This document shows, in pieces, positions 10,380 to 24,380 of a stretch of 64,000 nt of DNA. The position numbers and the translations under genes are program-made. The DNA lies in NCBI GenBank assembly GCA_030761205.1, contig JAULJL010000003.1, positions 4,898,001 to 4,962,000 of the forward strand, given 5' to 3'. Position 1 is the first letter of the stretch, and every line of letters starts with the position of its first letter. Under the pieces are notes generated by a model. The model searched no databases and was not told the origin of the DNA. It worked only from the letters and a program-made list of their open reading frames with translations. Source of the stretch: Fremontodendron californicum (taxonomy: Eukaryota; Streptophyta; Magnoliopsida; Malvales; Malvaceae).

Positions 10380-11215
10380 ATCTTCTCATAAAATGTTGGA
10401 CTAAAAAAATTGTCTAGTTGTGGTTGGCCAGAAGCCACCTGAAGTACTGAAGTCAGCCACTTGTTGTATGCAAGTCGTCAAGATGTCAAACAGTATTCAA
10501 AAGGTTGAGGGTACTAAAGTTTTTCTCAAATGGAAATGGTGGGTTATCTAACTGGAGTTCAGGGTTATTGGCCTTGATGTACACCTCCAATTCCAAATAG
10601 AATCTACCATTTTGAAAATTTAATTATCAGAAGATAAAAGAGTTATTAACGTAAAAGGTTATTTGGGTACGTCACAACTAAAGGAAAAGGGTTGTAATTA
10701 CCATGTTAAAATAAGTCTTAGTCATTGGTGAATGAGACGACTACTGCCGGAAAAGTTTGCACCACGTCCAGCTTCTTGATAACAACCATCAGAAAAGGCA
10801 ACTGGTCTGAGACAACATTAGTTACCAAGTGTATAAACAAGGCAAGATTTCTGTCCCCAAAGGAGGGATTCCTGACTTTGAGATGGCAGAGCCAAATGAT
10901 TGCAGTCAAGTAACATTTTACAGGTAAAGATGAGGGGGAACACATTTGTGAAATAAACTTTGAATAAATGAAGGTTTTGTTAAACTAAAAGAGCCAATGC
11001 TTCTAAAATATTTACAGTTCCTTTTTTTCTTTTTTTTTCTTTTTACAGATTATAAAAGGAGTAGCTTTATGTACAAATGAGATTAAACTTGGCTGTACAA
11101 AAGGAAAATCTAGTTCAACTGCCACCACCATGATGGGCTTATCTTCTGAATATCTTATAACATATGTACACTTTGGTTTCTTCCATCATGTCAATATCTG
11201 CTTTCGGGGCAGGGA
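10380..11215. other. Intergenic: 3' flank of ATG11
   Basis: No supported gene. It holds the TSD copy ATCTT, the presumed ATG11 3' UTR (minus strand) and a T-rich tract near 11021-11044. Open frames here overlap each other on opposite strands and show no family motif. Confidence 0.6.
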
Positions 11216-14200
11216 TCAGGAAGGAGGTGGTGAATTATGAATGGTGGAATCAGGTAACATGGCTACTGTCACTACGAAGTATTCACATCCAATAGGGAGA
11301 TCATAGGGGTTCAAACTTGATCCAGAATTTAAGGTTAACCGCTCTGATCCTGTGTCAGAAGTTAGTTGATCCACAGGAACCGGCCTACCATAATCAGGTC
11401 TCGTTGATGAAGGCGGCAGTGGCTTCACAGTCTGGCTCTCAATATGCACAATCTGCCCAATAATATAGCTCGGTTGGCTTGGGAGATGATCAGTAAACAA
11501 GGACACAGATTCAGCAGACAAGTAGTAGTTGGAGCAGTTTCGGGTGATTGCCTCATAATGCCCAGCTGAATTTAGTACAAATGCAGCAATCTCATGGACT
11601 TGCAAGCGGCTGAAAGATATCCTTTCCTTGTTTGCCTGAAAAAAGAACATCAAACCACTTAGTTAAAGAGTGAAAAATGGCTATATATCCTCTCTGTACA
11701 TACACATGAAAAGAAAGAGAGAAGTCGCGAATAATTATATTTAGAATAATCAGGAAGAATCAATGACAAGCAAAATATTTATTCTACAACAGCTTGCTAT
11801 ACATGGTTGATGGCTCTGCAAGAACAAAAGCTGGTAGAAGCTTCTTTTCACGGTTCAAGCATATATATGCGCATGGTATAAACAAATCTATCCACCCAAT
11901 CTTATGAAGTTGAGAACATTGACAAAATGTTACCTGCTTCTCAAGTTGATGCTTAGTGTACAGAGTTTTAACCAGCTCGTTTTTCTCTTCCAAATCCTTC
12001 CTAAACTGTTCATTTACTCTTTCAATATTAGTGTACTTCTCATGCAGCTCTTTGCGATGCCTGGACAAGAAACCAACTTTTTCAGCAAGAACCTGGATAC
12101 ATTTGCGGAACTCAGCAGCACCATCATCTTCACTATCACTAATGGAACTGAAAAGTTCATAGCACAGATATTTGGACATTGGTCATTAAACTGTCAATCA
12201 TAGAAGTGAAAATTCAACAGAAAAAAAAAAAAAAAAGAGCACTTCAGAACATCAGAAAAGATAATGTCATGTCTATGTATATCACCCTTTAAACTTCCAA
12301 GTAAACAGATTGCAGAAGTTTCCTTTTTTCCCCCAAAAATTCAAAACAGCAATGAGGTTGAAAGAGAAAACAAAACCCATTTCCAACCACATTTTAATAA
12401 AGAAATCCACTTCCTAGAATGCTAAATAGGACCTAAAACTCTTATTATGCCTACATATTTTTTGTGCATGGACTTCAACTATAAAATTTCATTAAGCTTT
12501 CTCTTTTCTTTAATTTATGAAATTGAGAAGAAAAGTATGTTTCTAGTTTTCTTCCAGCCCTGAGCCCACCGTTCTTTTGCCCTTAATAATGGCCTACCAG
12601 TGGAAAAAAAATAGTGGTAGTGGGTGAAGGAGAATGGATGGAATACTAAACCCCCACAAGCATCGTAGCAAGTAACTTACTTGGCCAAAGACTGAGCCAA
12701 AGCATGCAAAGATTCAGCAAAACTGGCCATCCCACCAGGAGCGTAGACACAATTTCGAAGTCTTTCAAAAAGACCATGCATCTTAACAGCCGATGCACGG
12801 AGTGCACTATATTCTGAGGCCCTCCTATCAGCAGCACAACGATTGCTTTGTGCTTCCTCTCTTGCTTCATGCAAACAATTCTCCAAGTGAGCACAGTTCA
12901 TCTGTACCAGGAAGGGAAAATTAGAGTATGGCACAAGAATGTGATCAAATAGCTAAATTTACACTATAAAGGCAAATAACATAGGTTTGACTTCTACATT
13001 CCTGAGATAAAATTTGATTGGCAGTGCAATGAGCTGTAATCTGGAGGCTATATGATACATGCATACACTTAATCCTCTAGACATATCTAGCTCTAAGTGG
13101 ATTCCCACAGAAAAGAAAATTTCCTAGTATCCAAGAATCTTTAAATCAAATCAAAGGAATAGGCAGCATATTACATTCCATTATACCTATGCTGCATTTT
13201 AGGAGTAATACTGAAACGACTAATACTCTCAGCCATATCAGCACATAGAACAGCATATGCTATTACTACCAATTTTCAGATCGAATCTAGCAAACAAGAA
13301 AAACTATTACTCCTCCATCTCAAATTGTTAGTCTCTCTTCGACTTTCATGGAGTTTTAAGAAAAAATAGTTAACTTCGGTTTATTTAATATTAAAATTTT
13401 CTTTTCTTTTCATAAAACTGATGTTCCATGGTTTTTAATGTCAAAAAGTGAAAAAACAACATGAAAAATAATTTTGGAATATTGAAAAAATAAGAGTTTT
13501 AAGTGTCAAACAAAGGAAAAAGCACATAGTTTTGGGACATCTAAAAGGGGAGAGACAGACAAACAAAATGGGATGGAGGGAGCAGAAAACATGATTCCAA
13601 ATAATAACATTAAATAAGTTCACAACCTCTCTATAATATATAAAGGAGCCCTTGAGTTCACCAGTAACAACCTCCTAAATTTATAAGTTGGTCTGTCATC
13701 CAACTTGGGCACCCAGTTCAACCTCCTATTTTTCAGGTTTTGTATCACTTTTGAAAAGCTATTTACACCTTAGAGACATTGTTTTGTATAGTATGCTCTA
13801 ATTGGTCTCTCTCTTCACCCATATTGTGGGTGCCACTGGGCTAATACAAATAAAAGAAGGAACAATTTACTCATACATCTAGCCTGGAGAGCATACATAA
13901 TAAAAGGACACCCTAAACTAAGAACAAATGAAGTAAAGAATAGGCAGCATAATGCATTTGATTTCCACATCCATGTTATAATCCAGCAACAGACAAATAT
14001 AGCCCTATAATGCCAGTTGAAGATTGGTAGCCCACCAAATTGTACCAAGTTTCATCCCCACTTTCACATAAAGTTCCAGGTAACTTAGTGTACTAAAATA
14101 AAGTATATGACTGCAAATAATGCAGTTCATAATAATGTGAAGGAGGGAATCCCAGTAATATCCATGTGTTAGCTAACATGAATGCATAAAAAAGGACATG

Positions 14201-17200
14201 CTAAATGAAGAACAGTTAGAAATGCAAAAAGAATCGGTTAAATCTATCATAAATCTCTGAAAAAACAAAATGGAAGTAGAGAGGGAAGAAATTTCATCTG
14301 GTACTACCTGAGATTCATCAAGAAGTTTACAACTCGTTTCCATCTCCCTCCTAAGCATGGAAACCTCATCTAAAGCATCTCTAAGCTTGGTTTCAGTTTC
14401 ACTTAATTGGTTCAACTTCTCTGCAAGTGCACTTCGCAATTCCAACACAAGATCCCCCCTAACTTTAGAATCTAAAACCAGCTCAGCTGCTGTCCCAGAA
14501 GGTAAAGAATTCGGAGGCTCAGGCATGCTCTCAGCAGTAGAACTGTTAGTGAGAGACATGCCAGACCGTCCCACCATCCTATCTTTTCCATCTTTCTCAC
14601 CAACTTGCAGTTCTTCTCGGTGCGGCTCTTGCATTGATGAATCCAACTGAGGGTTGAGCATTCCAGATGAATCTATCATATTCTCATCAACCCCTTCTCG
14701 ACCTTTGCTTGATTGCCGTGTAAAAAGTCCCAGCTTTGCATCCAAAGAATTTGAAATGCACGAAACCTCATCCATGGGCTCGGATGTAGATATGTGAGGC
14801 ACATTAACCACACAACCTGAGATTTCTGGCTTGCAATCATCAGACTTTGAAGCCAGAAGGCCAAAGTCAGTGTCATCATTAGTTATAGAAAGCTTCTGCC
14901 CCTGTGAATACTGATCAGACAATCTCTGCTCCAGTTCCTGAATGCGCTTTTCATATGAAACACACTGCATTTGTTTTGCCTTGAGTATAGATTGTAGGTG
15001 TTTTCCATACTCATCTTTTAGATGCAAGGCTTCAGCAGTCTTCTCTGCAGCATTTTTCAATAAAGTATTGACTTTACTATCATCAAGTGTTTCATATTCA
15101 AATTCAGGACCCAAAGAACAAATCAGCGCTATTGCAGAAGCAAGTTCAGCTTTCAGTTTTGCATTCTCAACTTCCATCTTGCTAGTTCCAGCAATCTCCA
15201 CCAATTCACATCCCTCAAGGAAGTCATCAGAATCATCTTTTTCAAGAGTATCTACACCGATCTCTTCAGTATCAGCTGAATGAGAACTCTCATTCGAGAT
15301 GGAAATTGAACCTCTTAAGCTAGCAGGCTTCTCAGCCCTGGTAGGCAGTCCTGCTAAATACTCAGGAGCGTAATGGTCTAGGTCAGGAATATCAATATCA
15401 AGCAATGTAGTGTCAAACGGAGCTATATTCACATCACACTGGTTAGGGGTATCATATAACCCCATGGAAGCCAAAACATCCTTGGGTATATACAAACCAT
15501 GTGCCTTTAGAAACTCCTCTCGTCTCCTGACCTCAACTTCTCTCTTTGTTGCAAGCCTTTCAGCCAGCTGACCAGCCATGCCCATGTAAAGCTTCATAGA
15601 TGCCTTTCTTCTTATTATTTCAGCAAGACATGCTCTATATGCAGGACCAATTCCGCGGACCAACTTAAGGTCCATAAATAGATCCTCCTGACGCACCATT
15701 GCCTCTCTAAAAACAGGAAACTGCAACTTGACATCCTTGATGTGGTATGTAACATACGTTGTTTTTTGCATGTAAGTTTGAAAAAAGATGTTCATTGCAT
15801 TCTTCTTATCCTTGCAAAAGTCAAGCAGCTTTGATATTGCACGTTCACAAGCCAGCATCCTCGGCAGATGACTCTTGTCATGGACATCATACATAGGACC
15901 CAGGGCTGAAACTGCATCATGAGGACGAAGGGAGGAAGATAATTGGCAGGACAGACAATCATCTACAAGCTTCTTTACAGTATTAACATCTTTGCTGCAG
16001 GAATAGACATGCAAATGTCATCAATTTCAGATATGTAATGAAATTCTACAAAGATATTCCTATGTTGCTCCGACTCTTTATTTTTCTTGAAGTACCCGTG
16101 TCCGACGCATATCCATACATGGGTATGGGGATATGATCCTCCAAGGATCCACCAAATACATGGAAATCTTGGAAAAAATTGAACATACCCGTGTCGGACA
16201 CATACCTGAGTCCGACACTAATACCCGAGTCCGAGTAACATAGATTATTATTGAAGCATAAGTGCACAAAAAAGTGTAAACCATAAAGCAGTTGACAAAA
16301 ACAGCGTACTAAACAAAAATTAACCTTATGATTAGGAAAACCTAACATCCATTTGGATCTCATAAAGTAGAGTAGAAAGGAAATACGGGTTATTAAATTG
16401 TCTAAGAAATAAATTCCAATTTCTCAAACTCAAAAATATTCTGTAAGAGCTGAAGTTTTAATAGCTAGGATTAGAAGAAATGTTTTTCACTTATGCATTG
16501 TTCAAATGCACTTTCAAATGATATTAAAGGACCACAATCCTTTTATGACCAGATTAGACTAGTATGAGATTAAAACTCCAATCTTGTGTTTAAAACGTTC
16601 TTCAGTTGGCACTATTTTAGATTGATATAAATAAGTTACTATGTGCTAGATCCCAAAGATCTATATCGAAAGCAGTCTCTGACAGGTCAGAGCCATATGG
16701 ACATGAGGAAACCCATTAATAAACCTCCTCCAAATCACCAAGCCACATAAGACTTGTGGAAAGGCTGTTATTAACCTTATATGCAAGTTCTGTCAATCCT
16801 CATCAATCACTAAGGTGATTGACTTCGAATTCATGAGTCCCCATGGATATTGATTAGTTTCTTAATAAACAAGAAATCAATGTCTAGCTCCTCATATTTC
16901 CATTTTGAAATCCCAAACGAAGGGCCTTGTGCCTAAACATCAATTCAGACAAGAAACACACCGGCTGAGTTCTTTTCTAATCCAGAATACTAATCCCTGC
17001 TTATGTTCCAGTAGAACATGCAGATCAGAAATTTTGTCCTAGCTTGTGTGTCTAAACATTCATTATAAAATTTCTGATGAATCATGCAAAACAAAGGTCA
17101 TAAGAATAACAAAAGCAATGATTTGTCCATACAGCTGGGGAACACTCAAAATCTTAAATTGATCCACTGTGAGGACATGTATCCAATATAAAGAAGAAAA

Positions 17201-18307
17201 CATCAAAAGTTCAAGGTTGAAATGACAAAAGTAGCACAAACAATCAAGACTCTGGATCAGAATTTTATACCATAATGCAAGAGGGATGGGATGTACAAAT
17301 CAAAATTCCCTTCAAATTACTAGGAGGAAAACAAAAAATGCGTAAACCAAAAGAGCAAACCTTAAAGACTGCATAATGCTCTTCTGTTCATTCAGGTATC
17401 GCTGATGCTCCTTAATGGTTAGTTCTAAATTCTTAATAGGCAAGGGAGCCCTCAAAGTGAACAACTCCTCTACCTTTCGCTTCACTTCACCAAACATCTG
17501 ATTGAATTGTACAACTTTGTTCTCAAACTGCCTGTGGGAGCTGTTACAATTTTCCGCAGAATTCCTTAAGTTATCTTCCTTCAAAAAATCCAACAAGCAT
17601 TTCCTAGTAGCGGTCTGCAATGTAGGGTGAAGCTTGGTGGATCTCAATTTCTGCATATCGTTATCAATGTTTGCCAACAAACCAGTATGATAACAATGTT
17701 GTTGTTTATACCGCTTCATGAATTCCGTACAATTTTGGTGAATCATCCTATAATATTGATCTAAATTACCCCTTGCAACTTCCAATGCCCTCTCCTGAAC
17801 CTTCTGCTCCCTCAACAGCCTTTCACAGTGATCAAACTTTGCTAGTGTTCGATTATATATAACATATCCTCGGTGATAATGGTACCTAAATTGCCTCTCA
17901 TAAGAAGGTAAAGCCTTCAAAGCGGGGTCAGTAGCATCATCCAAAGGATGAGGAGGATCACTAGAAGAAGCCGGCGGCCGGGGTTCTGAAACTTCATCTA
18001 TATCAACTTGCTCTGGTGGTGGTGGTGGGTAATTAGTTTGCAACCTTGACTTGTTAAATATGAAGACTTCGCGGTCACTAGAAGGAAGCTTATATGCAGA
18101 AAGTGGCCTTTGTGGCTCAAGTTTCAAGTCTGCACATAGAACGAGCTGATCATTAAAGTGAATGCCGGAATCTAGTTCGATCGATTGCATAACTGCCTCC
18201 ACCAATGTAGTTTCATCGCAATCGAGCTCAAACGAATGTCCATTTTCAGCTATATGAACCAAAAGCTTCCCTTCAGGAATCAAATTCTCTGTGATACTTG
18301 AACTCAT
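11216..18307 (-). CDS. ATG11: ATG11, autophagy-related scaffold protein, 5 exons, 1162 aa
   Basis: Exons on the minus strand at 18307-17361, 15994-14308, 12901-12681, 12147-11934 and 11635-11216. Frame is kept throughout, giving 1162 aa, close to the roughly 1150 aa usual for plant ATG11. The N-terminus (LLVHIAENGHSFELDCDETTLVEAV, about 13-37) opens a ubiquitin-like domain shared with FIP200-type proteins. Next comes the ATG17-like helical region (YERQFRYHYHRGYVIY onward), an acidic linker, long coiled coils (about 585-680 and 835-960) and a C-terminal ATG11 domain (KERISFSRLQVHEIAAFVLN, GCEYFVVTVAMLP). Plant ATG11 bridges the ATG1-ATG13 kinase complex to the forming autophagosome and supports selective autophagy, for example mitophagy in senescence. 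The exon 4 acceptor giving NSISDSEDDG was preferred over one four codons later. Introns hold a Stowaway-like MITE and a hAT-like MITE. Confidence 0.95.
13310..13582. mobile_element. Stowaway-like MITE in ATG11 intron 3
   Basis: About 273 bp in the large intron at 12902-14307 (the intron before exon 3). It starts CTCCTCCATCTCAAATTG after TA and ends TGGGATGGAGGGAG. The ends are imperfect inverted repeats of the CTCCCTCCGTCCCA type of Tc1/mariner Stowaway elements. The right TA duplication is not intact (CA). Confidence 0.75.
16060..16243. mobile_element. hAT-like MITE family M1, copy 1, in ATG11 intron 1
   Basis: 184 bp from CTATGTTGCTCCGACTC to GAGTCCGAGTAACATAG, an almost perfect terminal inverted repeat. 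The interior has several CCGAC or GTCGG blocks and GGATCCTCCAAGG-like words shared with the copies near 45.0, 46.1, 47.0 and 49.9 kb. No clear target duplication is left here; other copies show 8 bp. Confidence 0.85.
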
Positions 18308-18950
18308 CTTTTCTTCAACTCCGCAGACACTCCAATAAAAATCCCAAATAGACCACTCAAAATTCAATTTTTTTGCAAATTAACCCACACCCAAATGGGG
18401 AAAATTATCAAAATCTCAGCCTTTAATGATAAAACCCCAAATTTTCACCAATTCTACCAATAAAGCTGAAAAGGCTACCAGAAAGGATATATCAAACCAA
18501 TAAAATTCCTAAATTTCACGTTGAATCCTTCTCAAAACCCCTAAATCGAAACAGACCCACAAATTATAATGCCACCAGAACCCTAGTTCTCATCAACCCA
18601 CCACAAAATACAGTAAATTACCACGAACCTAGAAAAAAAATCCACCCCGAAATCGTCCGATAAACCCCAAATTTCCCTTTTTTCACAAAAAAAAAAAATT
18701 AACCCCCCAATAATTAACAGGAAAAAGGGCTTCGAATAGGAAAAGGAAAGAAAACGGAAGCTGAGAGGAAACAAAAATCAAAAGCGATTGCGTGAAGAGA
18801 AGGAATTTGAAACGAGGGATTGTGTTCTTTGTTTTAGGGTTGGAAAAAAAGTTCTCTCCACGAAACCCTTTCATATAAATTTTTTAATATCTACGTCTTC
18901 TTACTTGGAATTTTTTATTTTATAATGGGTAAATCACAGAGAACCTTCTG
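18308..18950 (-). promoter_or_regulatory. ATG11 5' leader and proximal promoter
   Basis: About 640 bases upstream of the ATG11 start with higher GC than the DNA beyond it. The stretch from about 18420 to 18880 reads like a 5' UTR, possibly with a leader intron. No convincing TATA was fixed, so the transcription start is not placed. Short open frames here are not supported as genes. Confidence 0.45.
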
Positions 18951-20583
18951 TAGGAAGTAAGTAACAACGACAGTGTTAGCAGAAGGGTTCTCTCTGTTTC
19001 TTCTTTATTTATCTCTGCTTGGACGAACACAAAACAAAAGCTAATCAACTTTTAATTTATTAATTATCTATCAGTATTATTATTAAAGTTATGAACCGAG
19101 TTTGGTGTTAGATATGAAGTAACATAATTCAATTAATAAAAATATAAAAAATTAAATTATAAAATAAAAATAATTATATTTTTAATATTTTATAAAAAAA
19201 ATTATTTATTTTTTATACTTAATTTTTTTAAAACACAATATTGTTTCATTCATATGATGAACATGTGAAATTATAATATTTTATTATGTGATTTTTAAGT
19301 ATTATTTTAATTAAATTGACTTATGACATTAAATTTAATCAAAAAGTTTATTATCTATTAGAATATGCAGTACATCTTCTTTAAGTTAAATATATAATTT
19401 TTTATTAGATATAGTATATAATAACTCTAAAAAATATCTTTAAAACATTTATTAATAAAATTTTAATTTTAAATATGTTTTAAAATTAAAATTTTTATTT
19501 ATTATTTTTTTTTTAATACGATTGCAATTTTTATTTGTAACATGTAAACTCGTAAAAGAAAATTCACATATGGAAATTTAAAAGAACAAATTGGAAATCA
19601 ATACAAATTAGTTGGTATAAATTCATGCTATAGCCATATCTCATAAGAGAATATAGATATCCAAGAAATTAATTCATCGTCATTAAAAAAGTTAATGCAA
19701 AATGGAGAAGATGTTTCTTATTTCTGGACTTTATTATTTATCCTAATAAGATTGATTATTTAATTATGTTGAAATTCTTTTCTAAAAATAAAGATTTTAA
19801 ATTAAATAATGTAATTTTTTTCATTTCATAAATATCATCATATTTATTTTAAAATTTAAACTCGAAATTTCAAAATAATAAATCTCTGAAATGGATATTT
19901 ATAATGATACTTTGTAGTACTTTAAAAAGTTTTAGTTTTTGTTGCATACATTTTGTGCTATATAACAAGTATATTGATGTTCATGATAATAATAGGGTTT
20001 GAAAATAGAGAGTACTCCATAACTAAGTTAAGTCATAGTAAGTAGTTGTGATATTAAGACATAAAATATTGACCACACGATCTAATCAAGGCTTGATTTT
20101 TATGATATTATATTTCATTTAATAGCAAGCTTGCTACAGATAATTTTATTATAATTATAGCTTATCTTGTTATAATGTTAATTTTGCAATTTTGGATCTT
20201 TGATTTATAATTAACTTCATAAATTTTTTGATACAAAAGATCCATCAAAATGATAATTACAAAATATATGACTCATGTTATTACTTAATTAATACGAGCA
20301 GTGACTCAAACTGAACAATTAAAGAAAAGAACAACAAAAAAGAAGAGTTTAAAAGAAGATAACTTTGTATTTCAGAAAGGATAGTACCAATCTAGTTATC
20401 TTCCATCACCACGGTCAATGATTTTTTATCTGTATTTTAGTAGCAGTACTTTAAAGATATTTTTAAAAATTATTATACATAATAATATATATATATATAT
20501 CATTTTATTAATTTTATTTGTAAAATTTAAAAATTTCGCTCCAATGATAGAAGAAATTTATCATATATATTCCTCCCAATTAA

Positions 20584-21905
20584 AGGTATCCATGGGTCGG
20601 TTGAGCCGAATTCGGATCGGATTTATGTATGGTATCAATACCATATATATTTGTCCAAGTTCGGTCCAAAATATGGGCCTTAAATTTTGTCCAAATCCAT
20701 CCATATTTGTAAATGAATAACCCAAATCCGTTTAGACCCGCCTATATTATTTAAAAAAAATAAAAAAAAAACATATTATTTTTTTATTTAATCTTTGTAA
20801 TTTATATATATATATATATTTATTAAATTCTTAAATATGAACAACTTAACATATTTTTTAATAGTTACACTATAATATTATATATATTTAATTTTTATAT
20901 GATATAAATTACATAAAAATAAAACCAATATATTATTTAATTGAAAAACGGGCCGAACTGAATCAGACTTAGACCTTAAATATTAGAGTAAAAATCCGAT
21001 CCATTTTTTAAATGACCTCATTTTGTATTCAAACTAATTTTTTAAATTTAATATTTTTATCTAAATTTTTTTAATTAAATAAATTTTCGAACTTAAACGT
21101 CGGACATTTAAAAATTGTATACTCCCAACATATGTATCTTTACAGTCATTTCTTCTCTTCTCATTATTTGCACGCACTTGGCAGAATCATTTCTTCCTTT
21201 ATCTAAAACAAAGTTACTACACATTTTGTAGTGTTTCATTATAGCCACAAAGGGACATGGGCATGATATATAGTAGATATCATCTTTTCTGTTTTCTGCA
21301 GCTTTTTAATTATTGCCTTCTTACACTTCCATTTACTTTTAAGCTGTCCTTGCGATACTTATAATATCGATTTATTCATTTAAATCTAAAAATTTATCTT
21401 ATATTTAAAAAAAATTTGATACAAATTTAAATTCGAAATATGAGTTTAAGCACAAAAAAAAAATCATTTAAAAAATAAATCGAATTTTGACTCCAATAAT
21501 CAAGATTCGAACTTGACCCTACCCGATCTTATTTATTTATATAATATATAATATATAATATTTATATATATTATATAATTTATATCATATAAAAAATAAA
21601 TAAATATAATATTATAATATAAACATTTAAAATATTGTTAAATTATTAATGTTTTAAAACTTAATAAAATAAAAAATTAAATAAAATTATTAAAATTTAA
21701 ATAAAAAATAACATATTTGTTTAATTTTTTTTTTTTAAAAATATGAACGGATCTAAATGGGTTTGGATTACTCATTTACAAATATGAACGGATTTGAGTA
21801 AAATTTGAAGCCCATATTTTGGGTTGGACCGAACTTTGATAAACATATATAATATTAATACCATACTTAAATCTAACCCGAACCCAACCCAATGAGGCCA
21901 TTAAC
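20584..21905. repeat. Inverted-repeat element with about 165-bp arms
   Basis: The left arm (about 20584-20750: GGTATCCATGGGTCGG, then CAAGTTCGGTCC and CCATATTTGTAAATGA) returns in reverse complement at about 21735-21905. The centre is an AT-rich loop of about 1 kb. The layout is that of a degraded non-autonomous DNA transposon; no transposase or target duplication was found. Confidence 0.65.
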
Positions 21906-22230
21906 AACTCTATATATCATGGTTGCCTGAGAATATTATTGCAATTATATTCATAAATAATAGTTTAACATTTTGTACCCACAATGACTAGCCTAGTTTG
22001 TAAAAAAAAAAAAAAAAATCTTAATCAATTATGATTTAATTTTTATGCTGAAAGTTTTAAAAATAAAATTTTAAATGCACAAAATTAATATAAAAGAATT
22101 ATTCTTAAAGTCGTTAAAAAAATATTAAATTCAAACAAAATCAATCGAAGATATCTTTGATCGCATTATAGCAAAAATTGATGTAACTTTTTGTAAAAGT
22201 TTTACTGATAGCTTGGTAAGAATTTGCCTC

Positions 22231-22231
<1 letters not shown>

Positions 22232-22262
<31 letters not shown>
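22232..22262. repeat. TA dinucleotide microsatellite
   Basis: About 15 uninterrupted TA units. Shorter TA runs occur near 20483, 20805, 33025 and 48367. Confidence 0.95.
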
Positions 22263-22265
<3 letters not shown>

Positions 22266-23299
22266 TTACAGTAAGTAGAAAACATGGTTTTCAAACTAAT
22301 GTTTACCATGAAAATGGAATCCAACTTTACAATAACAAAATTAAAAAAAAAAAAGAGAGAGAGAGAGAATGGGAAACAAAATAAACTACCAATTAAGAGA
22401 TATTTAAAAAATCTAATAGTTAAAATGGCGTTGAATTAAAATTAACGGTATAATTAATATAGGACAAAAGGTTTAAATTCCAACTTAAGCGAATAGGACA
22501 AAAGGGTGCAAATGGTGGAAGAATTAGATGAACAAAATCTTCAAATTGGACAAAATTGAGTATATCAATATCGAATACATACCCATATCTGACACTCATC
22601 GCCGAATATATTGATATTGTTTCTACGGAAAAAAAATTAGTGTCGGGCAAATTTAAATTTATTTGCATTCAATAATTTAATTTAATGATAAATATATGTA
22701 TCTCATATTTAAAAAATTAAATTCGAGTATCTCCTTTCTCCAAAGTTAAAGTTTTTTAATAATGTTAAATTTTATGAGTTGTAATAACTCATGCTTAACC
22801 TAGTTACAAAAGTTGAGATTCAAAGTTGGAATTTATGCTTCCCTTATGTTTTCTCATATTTAACCAAAAAGGAATTTTCATGAGTGGTGAAACATAAATC
22901 TCATTAATCATTTTTATTAATGTGTAAATATCCTTAGTTAACTTAAATGTTTCTTTAAAATTTTTTATTATATATATTTTTTGAAATGGATATTTCTTTT
23001 TCCTAATTAATTACTCATTCTTAACATAAAAAAATTTCTGAGAAAAAAATGAACCTACATAGTCATCATCTAAAAATAGTCATGTATAAAAGTATACATT
23101 AAATTTCAAGGTGGAAAAGGCTTAAGGTGGAAAAATTAATGATGTTTTGGATGAAATCATTGAGTTTGATAAAGGTAATTGTTTCCACCAACTTTTCCTT
23201 GGTAAAATCATTAACAAAAAGTAATAATAAGAAAAGACTTGACTAAATTATTTTATTTTGATTTCTTATTAGAAGAAGAGTGACTCCAATGATTTTTAT

Positions 23300-23555
23300 T
23301 AGATTCGATAATTTTGAACACGATATAAAAATATAATACGAATATGAAAAATTTAATAAATAAGAAAAATGTAATAAACATGACATAATACGTTTAAATA
23401 CAATTAACACGATTATTATGATATGTTTAATATATGTATCGTATTCATATTTAAGATTTTGACATATTTAATCATTTATGTTATGTTTAAGCTTATACAA
23501 TTAACACACAAAAATACGATACATGACATACGTACACATATTACCACCAAATCTA
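23300..23555. mobile_element. CACGA-type MITE family M2, degraded copy
   Basis: About 256 bp beginning TAGATTCGATAATTTTGAAC and ending ACCACCAAATCTA. The ends are imperfect inverted repeats, and the interior has CACGATATAAA and ACACGA words shared with 24157-24380 and 39616-40494. Confidence 0.55.
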
Positions 23556-24156
23556 ATTTTTATATGCATTTATCATCGAAACAAATGTTTTATGTATAAT
23601 TTAATTATTTTTTTATAAACTTGTTGATTGGTATTACATTGACGTACAGTATATTAAATATTAAATGTGTAAATCCTTATCATATGAAAGAATGACATTA
23701 TTTGATAAAGTATAAATTTAATAAAAAAATAATAAAGTTGTTGATTAATATACAGAGTTATGAGATAATTGAGTAATAAAAAATTTAAAACAAACATGAC
23801 TTAAATGCTTTTAAGTAATTTGTTAATAATTGAGTGATCTATTATTTTATTTGTAAAATACTGAACTCTTAAATCAAATATCCGAAAAAAAAAAAAATCA
23901 AATCATTTGATAGATCGAGAGGATGGTAAAGGACAACGATAATTTTATTTTTAATCTAAGCAAATGCTTAAGTTTGATGACCACATTCGATATTTGATAA
24001 CTCAACTTTTGAATTAAAATTTTATTTCTTTCTTTCTCCTTTCCATCCTGACAGTATTTACGTTAAATTAACATCACAAATGTTTGTTTAATAATAAAGG
24101 TTTAAATCTTCTTTCCTTGTGAATATCTTCAAATGATCTAAAAAAATAGTTTATGA

Positions 24157-24380
24157 TAGATTTGATAATATTGGACACGATGCGAAAAAAATTAAAACAC
24201 GCAAAAAACACGACAGGATATGAACACGACACGAATACATGAATGTTTTAAAATTTATATAATAAGAATTATTAACATGTCAAAATTTATATAAATATAA
24301 AATAAGTTAAACACGATTATATACGATAAAATATACGGACATTACAAAATATACGAACACGACACGAATTGTCAGGTCTA
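24157..24380. mobile_element. CACGA-type MITE family M2
   Basis: 224 bp from TAGATTTGATAATATTGGAC to ACACGAATTGTCAGGTCTA, with imperfect terminal inverted repeats. Flanks agtttatga and agcttatca match at 7 of 9 bases, consistent with a decayed 9-bp target duplication. Confidence 0.6.

Noticed and set aside
12144..12147. Alternative ATG11 exon 4 acceptor four codons downstream (TTAG before TGATAGTG)
   Set aside because: Both keep frame, but the upstream site yields NSISDSEDDG, which fits the known wording of plant ATG11 better.
14173..14307. Extension of ATG11 exon 2 beyond the DESQ codon
   Set aside because: A GTAGTACC donor follows CAG at 14308, and the next exon at 12901 continues in frame with a coiled coil.
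17312..17360. C-terminal extension RFALLVYAFFVFLLVI on the first ATG11 exon
   Set aside because: This is intron 1 read-through after the GT donor at 17360-17359; it mimics a membrane span by chance.
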